A stretch of DNA of 64,000 nucleotides from contig OZ017798.1 of assembly GCA_963969395.1 (NCBI GenBank), positions 6,440,173 through 6,504,172 on the forward strand, written 5' to 3'. A program made the translations under genes and the position numbers. The stretch is from Pseudoscleropodium purum (Eukaryota > Streptophyta > Bryopsida > Hypnales > Brachytheciaceae). Below the pieces are notes generated by a model that saw nothing but the letters and a program-made list of their open reading frames with translations, was not told the origin of the DNA and made no database searches. This document shows positions 1 to 12,545 of this stretch, piece after piece; within the stretch, counting starts at the first letter, position 1; each line of letters opens with the position of its first letter.

Positions 1-834
1 GATAGAAGGTGTGGACAAGGAATATCTTTTATAAGCACTAAATTTCAAGACATTTGGAAATATGAGTCAAAAGTTATGGTTCAATATGTAGTTTGTTTCT
101 CAACTCGGACAATCCAATAGATCAAGAAAAAACATTTTTTTCAAAAATCCAAATTTGAAATTAGTTTTCTAGATTAATATATACATTAAAAGCTTTAAGT
201 CATTCTATTTTGATCAATGAATCAAAAGTTATGAGGTGTTTTAGTTTGTAGGCAATTATGGATTCTCTACTGCAAAATAAACTTTGAAGTCCTTTATTGA
301 ATTCAATTTTCAATATTTTTGGAAATAAATATTAAAAATTAGGTGAAGATTTTTTATTACAACATTACAACTATTGGAACTATCATTTTTCATTTTCATA
401 AATAAATTGTTAATAATTTAGAATTTTGAACCATTCTCTACATCTTTCTACTTACTATTTTTTTCCTATATGTTGTACAATTTCAAATGATCTAAAAAAT
501 TTCAAGCATGTAGCCAACATGCCTTGAAGAATGAATCCAAAGAGTTGAAATCATTTTGAACATTTTTCATACAAATGTGACCTTGTGAAGTTCAGCTGCC
601 CAGTTTTTTGTAGAGACAAAAAAATGATTTTTGTCACTTCAAATGCTAATATCTTGCAATCTACAAGGTGGAAATTTATGAAATTCTTACCACATCTTTT
701 CAAAATAGTGTACTTCAAGATCCAACAGTTACATGTGTCCAAAAATGATTTTTTCTAAATTTTGAAACTTATATAAGAAATGGTAGTTTTGGAGCATTTT
801 TGGTGAAAACATAGTTAAGGAACTTTAAGGGTTG
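1..834. mobile_element. TTAA-ended non-coding element, copy A (left end outside window)
   Basis: This stretch has the same sequence order as the copies at 2631-3530, 42056-43005, 43818-44744 and 48728-49678. The right end near 821-834 (aactttaagggttga) matches the terminal inverted repeat of the other copies. No open frame longer than about 60 codons runs through it, so it is non-autonomous. It is cut by the window start. Confidence 0.7.
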
Positions 835-986
835 ACCATGTAGTCAAAAGTTATGAAAATTGTTGGGCCTTATTGCCCACATGTTTTTTGAAAATTTCAA
901 AGAAAAAAAATAAAAATTCCATTCATAGCAAGTTACCCAAAATATCTATATTGCCAAAAAACATTGTTTGGGACTCTAGGGGTTAA
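835..986. repeat. Extra end fragment of the same TTAA-ended family
   Basis: About 150 bp directly abutting copy A. It matches the outer part of the copies at 49515-49678 and, inverted, 2633-2790, and ends in ctctaggggTTAA at 974-986. Two element ends lie side by side, which points to a rearranged or nested copy. Confidence 0.55.
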
Positions 987-2630
987 GTAGGTGCAAAAGA
1001 ATTGATTGTGTAGCCATTTGCGGATAAAAATCATTCTTCATGAATAAATGTGTACTTTATTTTGAAGATTTCATCTATATTTTAACAATCATTATCTCTT
1101 GATGGCAACAAAAAAGTTATTTTTTGAACCCAAAAAACATGTTTTGAAAGAAAATCCCCCTAAATTTTCACTTTTTGGAGAAATTATACTATGAGACTAT
1201 AAAAGGATTTTTTTTCCTCCCCATTCTAAAATATTATGTGCTTTCAACTTGTTTTCACAGACAACTATTGGCTCTATTTATGCTACAACTAGATGTCTTC
1301 TTGAAAATTTGATAGGTTGTCTTGTTACTTTCTAAATTCTTTTATTTTCTCCTATTCTTTTTTACACACTAATCTTTGACTATTTGTAATTATTTGTCTT
1401 TAATTTTTTTTTTATAAATGAGGCGTTGAGCACACTCAAGTCTTTTCCAACCAAAAGAGTTCTTCTTTATACTCATTCCAATTGCCATGATTTCTATATG
1501 ATTTCTTCATGCTTAATAAAACTTTGCTCATTGAACTTACTACTAAGGTAGCATATCACTAAGGGAAAACCACCCAAACCTATCACTGCATCCATTCTTC
1601 ACAAATAGACTTTCATTGAAAGTGTCCCTTGAAGTGTCATTACACCATTTTATTATTTAATTGTAATTGGTTGATTATCGATTTTTTGGATTTCAGATAT
1701 ATGACCAATTATGCAAGTTATGCCAAGGTTTCAAAAGCCTAAGAAGCTTCATTTTGAGAATTCATAATAATTACATATCTTATCATAAAAGAAAATTGAA
1801 ATTTCACTATTTTCAATTGCTAATACCACAAAAGTGTAATTTTTTCTTGAAAAAGGTACCTCCATCTATGCTGAATTTTTTATTATGATATTTTTGTGTT
1901 TTCACCTTAATCAATGTATCACAAGTCGGGTCACTTTCCTAAGATGTTATTGTACAAAACAATCAATACAAGCATGTAAGGTGCTCTAAAAAATAACCTT
2001 GCTCTAAAAGTGACCACTAACACAGCGGTACATTTTGCTTTCTGTGATATACCAGCAATGTACATTTCAAGAGATGTCACTTTTAGTGACTACTACGTTT
2101 CACCTTCAAAAATTCATAACTAATTCCACAAAAGTCCAAAAAATATGAAACAACTTGGTTTCAATGCCAATTCCATTTTTCTTTCCCTATAAAATTGTTT
2201 CCAGGAGTTCAGTTCAGTTTAGCTTCCCCCAAAATGCAACGGTCTATTGCTTATTGTCCTGCATCCTTACATCCCAAGTCAGGAAGGTCAGGTGGTTACA
2301 TGTTGCTTTCATGGGGGATGGTAAAACCCTGTCTGTACTGTACGCTGGATGAATGATGGTGTTTCCATGAAGGTGCCCCTCAGTTGACGCACATGCCCAA
2401 GGCTGGGCATGACAAGTAAAAAAATCATTTTTAAATGATTGATATGGAATTAGAACTTGGTGGTAAGTTACATTGTGTCCCTAAAACCACGTCGTAAAAT
2501 TAAGGGAGACAACTCATTTCTTGCCACTTAAGTTATTTTGCATATCTGGAGAGCTGTTTTCTTGAGTGGAGGAATTTTCCCATGTGCAGAAATAGAGTTT
2601 AGAAGGATTCCACATTTTTTTAGAATTTTA
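987..2630. other. AT-rich intergenic DNA with diverged repeats
   Basis: No gene is supported. From about 1915 to 2400 it carries sequence related to repeats at 50505-50850 and 53565-53770 (shared phrases such as aaaaattcataactaattcc). The open frames here are short, AT-driven and lack recognisable protein features. Confidence 0.5.
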
Positions 2631-3530
2631 CCCCCTAAAGTCCCAAACACCGTTTTTTGGAATTATAAATTTTTTGGGCAGCTCACTACGAATGGAATTT
2701 TCATTTTTTTTTCTTTGAAATTTTCACAAAACATGTGGTCAAGGAGTATCTTTAAGGTCCAACAATTTTCATAACTTTTAACTACATGGTTCAAAAGTTG
2801 TTGCATGATATGTAGTTTTCATGCCACGGCAAGCAACTCAAAAAATTTCTAAAAAATCACTTTTAAAAAAAATAAAAATTGGTTTTCTAGATGTATATAT
2901 ACATCAAAAGCTTTGAATCTTTCCATTTGGATTAATAAAGTGAAAGTTAGGAGGAGTTTTAGTTTGTGGGCTATTGTGGATTTTCCACTCTAAAAAAAAC
3001 TTTGAAATCCTTTATTTAACTCAATTTTCAATATTTTTTGGAATTTTTTTTGGTAGGATGAAGATTTTCTATTACAACATTACAACCATTGGGATTGGCA
3101 TTTTTCCATTCAATAATAAAATTCTTAACAATTTAGTATTTTGAATCATTCTCTACTTCTTTCTACTTACTATATTTTTTCTATATGTTTTACAATTCCA
3201 AATGATCTGAAATTTTTCAAGCATGTAGACAACTTGTCTTGAAAAAAGAATTCAAAGACACACAACCATTTTGGAGATTTTTTCATTAAAATGTGACCTT
3301 GTGAAGTGCAACTGCCCGTATTTTCACAAGGCCAAAAAATGGATTTTTATCAATTCAATCTACACGGCAGAAATTTCTGAAATTTGTTCCACATGTTTTC
3401 AAACTAGTGTACTCCAAGATCCTATGGTTATATGTGTCTAATTTTGTTTCAAAAAAAATTTGGTACTTGTACTAGAAATGACAGTTTTAAAGCATTTTTG
3501 GTGAAAACATAGTCAAAAACCTTTAGGGGT
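2631..3530. mobile_element. TTAA-type non-coding element, copy B
   Basis: A 900-bp unit bounded by ccccctaaag at the left and ctttaggggt at the right, which are inverted repeats of each other. The interior is collinear with copy A. The flanks read TTAC and TTGT rather than TTAA, so the ends are diverged. There is no coding capacity. Confidence 0.7.
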
Positions 3531-3967
3531 TGTTTTTCAAAACATAATTCCTATAAATTTTTTAGTTGAAGATTCTATTAGACCTATTCTTGTCATATAG
3601 AGCCTCCCTATTTTCAACTATTGGTTGGTTGCAAAATCAACCAAGACTACAGCCAATCATAATGTACTGCAATTGCATTAGAAATTGTGCCAAAATTAAT
3701 CTCCTACTTTCTCCTACTGATTGGAAAGAGTGTAGCCTACTATAAGGAAAATAGATTTATGATCAGAAATGGGTTGGCTCCTTCACATAAAGTAGGCGCA
3801 AGAATCAAATAATCAGATTTGGACTTTGGACAATCAAAATAAACCCCTGATTAGAAGCAGACAAATACACAAACAAATTAGAGAGATCTCTTATAGAAAA
3901 TCATGCTTAAGAAAGAAAAATCATGTGAATGATTGGACATCCTCCCTCCCCTCTTCAAATCCATTAC
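3531..3967. other. Intergenic spacer, no recognised content
   Basis: Between copy B and the orphan exon I see AT-rich sequence with no repeat partner elsewhere in the window and no supported frame. Confidence 0.4.
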
Positions 3968-4100
3968 CTTGCAATGTTGAACAAGCATAACATTCTAAAG
4001 CAGTCCGAGAGACTGCCTTTTGCTTTCCGGAGTCCTCATCCATGAACTTCATCCAGATGCTATTAATGTAAGCTCCAGTACCAGGATTGTTGCAGTACAT
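3968..4100 (-). pseudogene. Possible orphan exon or gene remnant of unknown function
   Basis: Read on the minus strand, 44 codons are open from an ATG at 4100 and end exactly at a good splice donor (AAG followed by GTAATG, GT at 3967-3966). The peptide contains GTGAYINSIWMKFMDEDSG followed by KQKAVSRTALECYACSTLQ. This composition looks like a folded protein, unlike the low-complexity frames around it. I do not recognise the family. An in-frame TAA lies just before the ATG, and I found no partner exon within the flanking repeats. It may be a transposon-captured exon, a decayed gene or chance. Confidence 0.3.
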
Positions 4101-4267
4101 TTATGGTGTGCTACATTTTTTTTGCTAATTCTGAGACCAAAAATACAAACAAATGGTTTGCCAAGAATACAATGGTTCCATTGAGTATCACACCAATGAA
4201 ATTTAGAACCATTTGCTTTCAATAATTTAGCTTAAATTTCATTGAAGAAGAGAAGCTCTTTATGTAC

Positions 4268-4826
4268 ATATGGTGTGGTGGGAGTTGGAACAACTTATGT
4301 GGGATATGTAAGTTAGAATTTATAGTTTCTCAATCGCTTATAGTGAAGTCAAAAGTAAGAACTATGTTAAAAAATAGAATTTTGGACCTCATTTAGTTAT
4401 AGTAAAATAATTTTCTCAAAAAATTTTGAACTAAGAAAAGTTGTTAAATCATGTTAAGTTTCATCTCCAAGAAACCGTTTGAGATTTCAAGTCTCTAATT
4501 AAAAGTTATGGACAAATTTCAAATTTCAAGAGAGGGTTTGAAAATGTTCAAAAATTTCCCTTACAATGCCTCTTTGAAATTTGTCCATAACTTTCAATTA
4601 GAGTCTTGAAATCTTAAACGGATTTTTCGAGGTAAAAATTAACTTGATTTAACAACTTTTCTTAGTTCAAAGTTGTTTGTGAAAGTTTATTATACTATGT
4701 CTAAATGAGGTCTAAAATTCTAGTTTTAACACAATTCTTACTTTCAAAAACTATTAGTAGTTGAAGTTCCTACTAATTTTCAAAAAAAATCCCACATTAT
4801 TTGTTTTACCTCCTACCACACCATAT
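4268..4826. repeat. 559-bp foldback with ~250-bp arms
   Basis: The left arm (about 4268-4523) and right arm (about 4574-4826) are inverted copies. Matching pairs are atatggtgtggtgggag with its complement ending at 4826, aactaagaaaagttgttaaa with its complement near 4660, and gttatggacaaatttcaa with ttgaaatttgtccataac. The spacer is about 50 bp. It could be a foldback MITE or a source of hairpin RNA. A weaker, shorter relative lies at about 8640-8810. Confidence 0.8.
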
Positions 4827-4858
4827 CTATATAAAAAATATTTGTCTCTTCACACATA

Positions 4859-5786
4859 TTAATTCCTATAGTCCCAAGGCCGTTTTTCTATCAAAAACCA
4901 CTCAAAACTGTTGTTTTTGCTGCATTCATCCAAGATAACAAAGAAAAATCATTTTTTTAGAATCTAGCTATAGGTTCATGTACTTCACTTGTCTTAGCTC
5001 ATGTAGTAAAAATTTCATGAAGTTTGACCATATAGATTAGAAGATATTAGCATTCAAAGTTGAAAAAGAAAGTTTTTTTGAACATTGTCTTGCAATTTTA
5101 GATGACTTTGACTACCAATTGTGGAATTTTCTTGCACTACAAACTTTGAATTTAAAATATTTTATGTTAAATAATTGAGTTGAAAGTCTATAAAAAGAAA
5201 TTTTAAAAAGAAATTCATTTTCATTCTTGAAAAAAATGCTAAGTATAAGTAGGTCCGAGATTGGAAAAAAAAATCAAAATCAATAATAGCTCCAAGATGG
5301 GATTCAAAGACAATAATCCCAATGGTGAGATTGTTTTATCAAGAAAACACAACATTTTCCAAAAACATTTGTGGAAAAATGTGAAAAATTGCATTCAAAA
5401 ATGAATCCTACGAGTTATTTTTTCAAGAAGATGCTAAAATTGCCCCCAAAACAAGATTGTCCTTATCTTTCTCATTATTAGTCCAAATAGAACGAATCAA
5501 AGCTTCACATGTAGACAAAAATAAAACATTTTAGGGGGAAAAAAATTAAAATTTATTTTGATTTTTTGCAATTTTTGTACTACTCGCTAAGTTCAGTTTC
5601 AGACTTTTTGTGGTATAATTTTTGTTCCCGAGCACCAATTGAAATAAAAATTATATTGCCATGTAGATGATTAGTTTTTCTATCTTACAAGAAAGTTTCA
5701 AAACAATTCACTAAAAGTTGAAGTCACATGAACCTACTTGAAATCTAATTTGTCCCCCGAGGGGACAATGGGACTTTAGGGATTAA
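4859..5786. mobile_element. TTAA-ended element, second subfamily, copy 1
   Basis: A 928-bp unit bounded by TTAAttcctatagtccc at the left and gggactttagggaTTAA at the right. These termini are inverted repeats that include TTAA at both edges. The interior is distantly similar to the first subfamily and closely similar to 47380-48262. No coding capacity is seen. Confidence 0.75.
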
Positions 5787-6155
5787 CAAACAATGAATAT
5801 CATTCACATCATAGTGAGGTAGTTTATATCTAGACATCATCTATTTGGAAGAGTTGGATGCTACTAGAGTATTTGTTGAGAGTTTTATTCAAAATTACAT
5901 AATTTGCAATTGAATACAATTTTCAAGTGGCTCAAGACACTCAGCTCACTATAATATAGTCTTCTGATAGTAATTGATGCATGTAATTGAGCTCTATTGT
6001 GGGTGTGGAATATTCCACACCATTCCATTGAGAGGAAGGCAGTTAGATTGGCTACTTTAGAATGTTATAAGTTTGTACTAGTGTTTGGGATTTTCTTTTA
6101 TAGTTTTATCAACTAATTTCCTTCAATTCTCATATTGAACCAATTTTTGAAGAAC
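5787..6155. other. Intergenic spacer, nothing recognised
   Basis: AT-rich DNA without a supported gene or a repeat partner that I could identify. Confidence 0.4.
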
Positions 6156-6571
6156 TAAGGTAGGAGGATGTAAAACAATGCAAGCATTAAGAATGACCCT
6201 ATAAATGGCTGTGAAATGGACATGAGATGGTTCTAAAATTAACCAGTATAGTCATTGAATGAACCAAGGAAAAAAACCCATTATTAATTGCAAGAGCCAG
6301 TCATTCTCTTTGTTTTCCCCATTTTTGTTTAGAATTGCAAGTGAATTGTTTATGAAAGACCTAGGGTCACAAATAGGGACCTAAGATCCAACTCGTTTGA
6401 AAATTCATAAGTAATTCAAAAAACTTTGGAAAAATACGAAACCACTTGAGTTAGATTCCTCATCAATTTCTCCTAGTCTGGAAAATGAGCTAAAAATATT
6501 CCCGTCCAAAAAAATACATGAAAAAGGCGGACCAGCCCTTAGATGCACCATTTCTGAGCCTCCTACCTTAA
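6156..6571. mobile_element. MITE with TAAGGTAGGAGG ends
   Basis: The left end ctaaggtaggagg and the right end cctcctaccttaag form terminal inverted repeats of about 13 bp around a 416-bp unit. The interior shares a block (aattcataagtaattc followed by gaaaccacttgagttag) with the related unit at 50166-50497. Non-coding. Confidence 0.6.
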
Positions 6572-7257
6572 GTCCAGTTGTTTTCTCAATTTAGAAATTT
6601 TACAGATTTTTTCACCAGACTTTTGCTGATGTTTTCAAATTACCTCCATGTCTTTTCCCAATTCCACTACCTAACTTTGAACTGGCAGCTGTTTTTTTTC
6701 CACACAATGGGTTGTACAGCACTTTTTATTAGCAGTGAAAAGAACTTTCTTCTTTTAGCACAAGTGGTAAATAATTTGATTCCAAATTTTTATTTTTTAA
6801 TGTATTTAACAAGACACTAAGTTTGAAATCCTGTAGCTCCAATTTTCAAAATCATTTCATTATGTTTTCATTCAGCATTCTTGACACAAATGAGACCATT
6901 CAGTTCTGACTCAGCATTTTTTTCTCAAAATTCAAAGAAATTTTAGGGGAAAGGGATAATAAGCTTAGGTGCATTATTCATTGTTTTTTTTTGTTATTGC
7001 TCATCATGTATTATCTACATATGCTTAAAATGTTAAAATATAGAGCAAACGTAAAACCATGGTACTTATCATTGTACGTAGCTTGTTTAAATATTTTGAT
7101 CTTAATTATTTTGTACCTCACATATGTATTTCAACGCCTGTACAGAGCCAGTGAGTGCACCAAATATTTGTGCAAGTAGGGTGAAAAGTTCTTTTTATGA
7201 CTTGATATTAATATTGAAAACTTATTATTTCTGAGTCTAATGTGTACCATATATGAA
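6572..7257. other. AT-rich intergenic DNA
   Basis: Two short frames (80 and 62 codons, plus strand) are made mostly of F, L, Y and I codons, as expected from base composition. I see no supported gene. Confidence 0.4.
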
Positions 7258-7402
7258 CATGCACCATCTGATGTCAAAGATTCTTTTTACCACATGCACC
7301 CATCTAAGCTTAATATCAACAATCTTTTTTATCACATGCACCATCTAATATCAATAGATTTTCTTATCACATGCGTAGTTTAATATCAAAGAATTTTCTT
7401 TT
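7258..7402. repeat. Short tandem array, four units of 34-42 bp
   Basis: Units begin acatgcacc at about 7258, 7292, 7334 and 7368 (the last is diverged) and continue as atctaatatcaaagattc followed by a T-rich stretch. The array is decayed. Confidence 0.65.
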
Positions 7403-7601
7403 GGTGAAATCTAAGGATGTTTCATATAGGTGAGTTGTGAAAAGTTAGGGTGAAGAGGTCATTTTTGTAGTGAAATTCATTGTCCTTCACCAATTATCAA
7501 AGGATATGGGATAATTTGAAGCTAAATGAGGGTTTGATGGCTCTGCTTGTAGTTAGAATGCAATATGCTCAATGTTTTCACAACCAAACTTCAAACCTCA
7601 T

Positions 7602-8587
7602 TTGACCCCTCATCGCCGTAGTGGACCAAAAGTGTCCTCACGCAATTTTCAAAGTCCTATAACTTTTGCATCCAATGTCCAAATTTAATAAAACTTGTTA
7701 GAAAAGTTGCACTCTCTCTTCTAGTTTGTATATTAGGATTTTCAAATCGATTCAAGATTTACATAGTAATTGGAAGCCAATCAAAGTTCATAGGTTCAAT
7801 TTGAGTCCACCAAATTGCATTTGCCGGTTGCAATTTCGGGGGGTTGAATCTCCTTCATCCAATGTTTGTTTTCAATAAAATTTGTTGTGCTATATTTTCC
7901 TTCCTGTCTAGTTATTGTGGTAAAATTTTCATGTCAATCCAAGTTTCTTTGAATGTTTGGGAGAAATTCGAAGTTCAAAATCCCGACATTTTTGGATTAC
8001 AGTGAACTTCGCCGGCTTATTTCTTCTCCATACAATATATGTTTCCAATTAAAAAAAACATTTGGAAAAGTTGCACATACTAGTCTAGTTTGTGTCGCTA
8101 AAATTTCATATCAATTCAAGAAGTTATGAGTGACTAAGAAGCATTTTAGTAAAAAGAGGTTCAACTTCATACGTGTTTTCTGCAACTTTTCTGAGCTATT
8201 TTTTGACATTTGCAAGCCATTTTGCAAATACATTCAGTCAATTTATTGAAATTTTTTTTCACTAATGTCTTTATATGTCAGTTTTGAATAACTTTATAAT
8301 TAAAAAAAATTTCATTTGAGTAAGTTTAGAAATCAAATTTCACCTCCAAGTGTGTTGCTAGGAAAATTTTAGCATCTTTTTTCAACACTAAAACATTATA
8401 ATCTTTCAATCTATACAATCATTATCTATCTTTCTATGACTCCAAATTTGCACCATATCATCTACAACATGTTCACTACAATATTGCACAGTTAAGATCT
8501 TTAGAACTTAGTGAAATTTACATCTATATTAATTTAAAAGCAATGATGTTTTTGAACCCAAGTGAGACTTTGGAGATGAGAGGTCAA
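7602..8587. mobile_element. TTRA-ended element, third subfamily, copy 1
   Basis: A 986-bp unit bounded by TTGAcccctcatcgcc and an inverted right end gatgagaggTCAA. It is collinear over its whole length with the 978-bp copy at 22021-22998 (shared phrases include gcaagccattttgcaaa). Here the outer four bases are TTGA and TCAA instead of TTAA. Non-coding. Confidence 0.75.
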
Positions 8588-10106
8588 GCATTGTAAACTA
8601 ACTTCTTTTAAAACTTATTGAATTAGAAAAAAATAAAACTAGTTCTTAGCTCTAAAAATTTATTTATGAACTGAAGCCTCCAATCAAAAGATATGGACAA
8701 AGTTCTAAGAAGGATTGTGAGGAACATTTTCATGCATACTCAATGAACTTTGTACATAAGCTTTAATTAGAATCTCCTAACATAGATGGATTTTAATAGC
8801 TAACACACCTTTTCTATAAAGAATTGCTCACCTTATTTCAAATATTAAAGAGATATTATAATGCTAAGTGAGAAACACATGATCTTGGTAGCTTCAATAT
8901 AAAATTGGATTAAAAATGATAAAAAAATTTATAGTATGAAAATGGATCTTAAACCTATTTTTTTCCATTTTAATCTGTTTCTTGGCAAGAGAGTGTTGAA
9001 CTTGCCACTTGCAACTTACTAGGATTATAAATTGCAATAAGTTTGAATTTGAAGAAAATAAGCTACTAGACTATGAGAATCTCTTTAAGGTTAACCAATC
9101 TATGACATATAGAATGATTGGTTTGCTTTGATGACATTCTTGAAATTTAAAAAAAAAATCATAGAAAGACAAATGTAAGAAATGGAGAGAGCAGTTGAAA
9201 ATTTATTTAACAAAGTATGAATTTGTTATGAATTTTGAAGTGTGTTGCCCAATTGGCCTAAAGAGTCTCTAGACACTACCCAAAACCCACCTAAAAGTGT
9301 ACCCATAATGGTCATCTTACCACTTAAAGTAGCTACAATATTTTATAACATGGCCATGATATGAAGAAATCAAAAAGTTACTTTTGATGACAAATTTACA
9401 CTAAAAAGGTGAAAATTCCTAGTACAATCACAAATAAATTCTTCACCATTACCCAAGGCATTGATTGTTTCTACTAACTCAATCTAATTAGCTCAAATGT
9501 CATTTATTGCAAAAATTCTATTATAAATTGATGTAAGATAGTAATGGATCATTTCCTAGGTATTTGCATAAATAAATGGTATGTCCACACTCAAAGTTTG
9601 GTAACTTTGGTTATTAAAAGATGATAAGGTAAAATCACCAATAGCTAATCAAACAAGCCATTTCAAAGCAGATGGTGAGTAGTATGAGATGGTGAAAATT
9701 TTTCTCTTATAAAAAGATAGGAAATAGAGGGGTTGTGAATTTTTCAGAATTTTATTCCCCAAATTGAAAGTATAATAGATTTTGGGAGTCGTAAAGTACA
9801 TTTCACTAATAGCCAATGTCTAGAGTCTTCCAATTCCAATCATAGTAAAATTACTTTCCTACTTACCACTTCATGTTTTCTTGCTCACTACTTTGAGACA
9901 TGTGTCATAACATTATTAGTCAAACATTGAAAAGGACCAAAAGTTTGTTAGAAATTTGTTCTAGTCTTGATTGGAAATAGTTGCATCCTATTGGTTGATT
10001 ATTGGGCATGGTGGACAATTGGTGCTTCTACCTTATCTCTGAACAAAGATGAGAAGGCAAACTTTTTATGGAAACGCATTCATTGCATTGGTTTGGTAAA
10101 AATTGA
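8588..10106. other. AT-rich intergenic DNA with a weak foldback
   Basis: At about 8640-8810 the segment atatggacaaagttc pairs with gaactttgtacataagct, a shorter relative of the foldback at 4268-4826. No gene is supported in the remainder. Confidence 0.4.
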
Positions 10107-10483
10107 GATAAGATAAAAAATACCTATTTTGGATAACTTAAGCATTTGAGATTAGATGATGTGGGAAAGTCATAGGAAACTAAGTTTAGTGTGTGCAAAA
10201 ATAAGCTTGTCGAAGAATGCCAAAAAAACAAAAAAAACTCTCTAAAAATGAATATTTTATTGAATTTAAAAGTAAATTTTGCAGCGGACCCATTCAAGTT
10301 TTATAGACTCACCTATTGCGGTTAGCTTTGGCACTTCTCTCTAAGCCAAGAAGAAAGAGTGGACAAGAAGGTACAAACCAAGAATCTTTTTCAATGACCA
10401 TTACATCCAATTGTTGTCCATAATAGGTTATTCTAGGAAGCAATTACAAAGGGCTTGTCCAAAATAGGTACTTCTACTTTATC
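10107..10483 (+). mobile_element. ~380-bp MITE with GTAGAAGTACC ends, copy 1
   Basis: The left end (gataagataaaaaatacc, tattttgga) and the right end (aaataggtacttctac, tttatc) are inverted repeats. The interior contains aatgaatattttattgaa and a block collinear with copies at 18611-19006 (same orientation) and 30530-30916 (opposite orientation). Confidence 0.7.
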
Positions 10484-12254
10484 ACAAGTTATCCAACATT
10501 TAGATATGCAAAACAACTCCTTGTGTGAATTGTACAAATTTGGGAGTATCATAGTGTGCCTTGAGTAATGTGCCATGACCCTAAATCAAAAAAATGAATG
10601 CCATCAACTCTTCATCCATATGCATAGTGAGAGTAAATGCAAGCTTATGACTGTTTGTAGCTTGCCAAACAACAATTGAGTTGCTTTTCATCAAAGTTTG
10701 TTAAACACTCTTAGGGTCACTATACATTTGGAGGCCAAGTCAATTTACTGTACAAGAGGCTAAGAATCCTTATTTGTGATTGGACAAAATGTTGAAATTG
10801 GTCCCAACCCCTTTACACCTAGAAGCTAGACCAATTTGGTTCAGTTAATTTTTTATTCAAAAAGGACATGATCAAAGCCCAAACTTGTAGAATTGGGTTC
10901 ACCAAAAATGGAAGACCAATTCTTGGCCTAGGGGCCAATGTTAGATTTCACTTTTAAAAAATATTTTTTTAAATATCATTTTTTTAACAAATCAGATCTG
11001 TTGGATTTGGGGCAATTGATCTTTAGATATAGAGTGGCCTTGAAAATTTCGGCCCTCTTCTCTCTCCCTTCTAGTTTTTTTTAAATTAGCCCGACTTCTT
11101 GACCTCAAGGGCTTTACACTTGGGAGAATTGGCCCCCATTATAATCTTATTGTAGTGAGTAGGTGAAGTTGGCCTCTAGTCTAAAAGGGGTTGAAATTTG
11201 GTGCAATTAGCCTCAAAGAAAATTGGCCCGGCCTCTAAGTGGAAAGTGGCCCTTAGTTATCTCACATGCGTGACAAAGAGAACAACTCAAGTGAAGAGCT
11301 TTTTTTGAGAACTATTCCATTACTAAAGTTTTCACTGTTGAGATTTGAAGCCAACTTATTGATGAGTGTGAATCTGAAATTATAAGAGAATCCACCTTGT
11401 AGATTTTGAGATTATAATATTTGATGAACACGATATTTCGCAAGTCCTTGTTTCTTAGGGTCCAAAAAACATCCACTTTGATGCACAAGGATTAATGGCA
11501 CCTTGGAAGGTTACATACATAAAATGGTTGCTACAAAATGCTATTCTTGTCGGATCTCTTGGAAAGGACACATTTTTATCTTTGTGCCATTGATCTTATG
11601 AATGTGCCATGTTGGACGCCAACTAGGCTTGATAGTTATAAAAGAAACACAATCTAAGTACATGGTTGAATTCTTATGTAAGGTAGAATCACCCATACTC
11701 AACTACTTAAGCAATTCTAGACATGATTTGGAGTGATACAAGGCAAAGCAAATATTTTCCTATGTGCAAAGATAGAAATAATGGGAATTGTAAGAAATTT
11801 GGTAAATTTGTTGTTTGAAATCAATTTACCTTGAATTTTGGGAGGCAAAAAGTGCTCCAGACCCATAGCCAATGTCTATACTCTTCCAATTCTAATCATT
11901 CAAGAACTACTTTCCTACTCATTACTTCCTACTTTCTTGTTCACTACTTTGAGTCATGTGTCATGAACTTATTAAACCTGATCTTGAAAAGGAGAAAAAA
12001 ACACTAAAATAGAAGCATCTAAATGCGATGCTTATTTTGAATGTGTAGATCTTGAGGATAGCTACAAAAATAAAATGATGTGAGTTTGTTAGGAAATGGT
12101 TTTGTATTTTTCCAAGCTTCCATGAATATATTATGAATTTTTGAAAACAACTACGTAAATTCACCTATTGTAAACACTAAACTAAGACCAAAGTTGGCAT
12201 GAAAACACCCAAAGGTGACACACTCTAACCTTAGATTCCATGCGGTGGATTGAC
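10484..12254. other. AT-rich intergenic DNA
   Basis: No gene is supported. Two stretches (about 9720-9900 and 11770-11950) share diverged text such as ccaatgtctagagtcttcc and cactactttgaga, indicating another dispersed repeat whose ends I could not fix. Confidence 0.35.
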
Positions 12255-12545
12255 CACTTCTTGGAAGAATGCATTAGAAGAGCTTTGGTAGGCAAAAGGG
12301 TTGTTTCAAGGCCCATTTTCCCATAGTTCTCCCCACAGTTTAAGAACGCTAGGTTGTCAAACAATTTTTAAAAAAAAATTAAAATTAAATGAATAAAGTT
12401 TTTGAATTTAAAAAAATAAAATGACATGGCAATCATCCTACCACGTCAAGCAACAGTTGTTGTGAGTTTTGACGGGCTGAGAATCCTAGGGAACTCATAG
12501 GCCTTTAGACTAGGTAAATCTCTTCTAATGATCACCTCTTGGAAT
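12255..12545. mobile_element. ~290-bp MITE with GCATTAGAAGA ends, copy 1
   Basis: The left end ttggaagaatgcattagaag pairs with the right end cttctaatgatcacctcttg. The A/T-rich middle (aaaattaaaattaaat) and the phrase taccacgtca recur in the copy at 61162-61490. Non-coding. Confidence 0.6.

Noticed and set aside
4859..5786. Assigning the TTAA-ended elements outright to piggyBac
   Set aside because: No transposase is present, TTAA is itself palindromic so it cannot be told from the inverted repeat, and one copy shows TTGA/TCAA. Kept as a hypothesis in the findings only.
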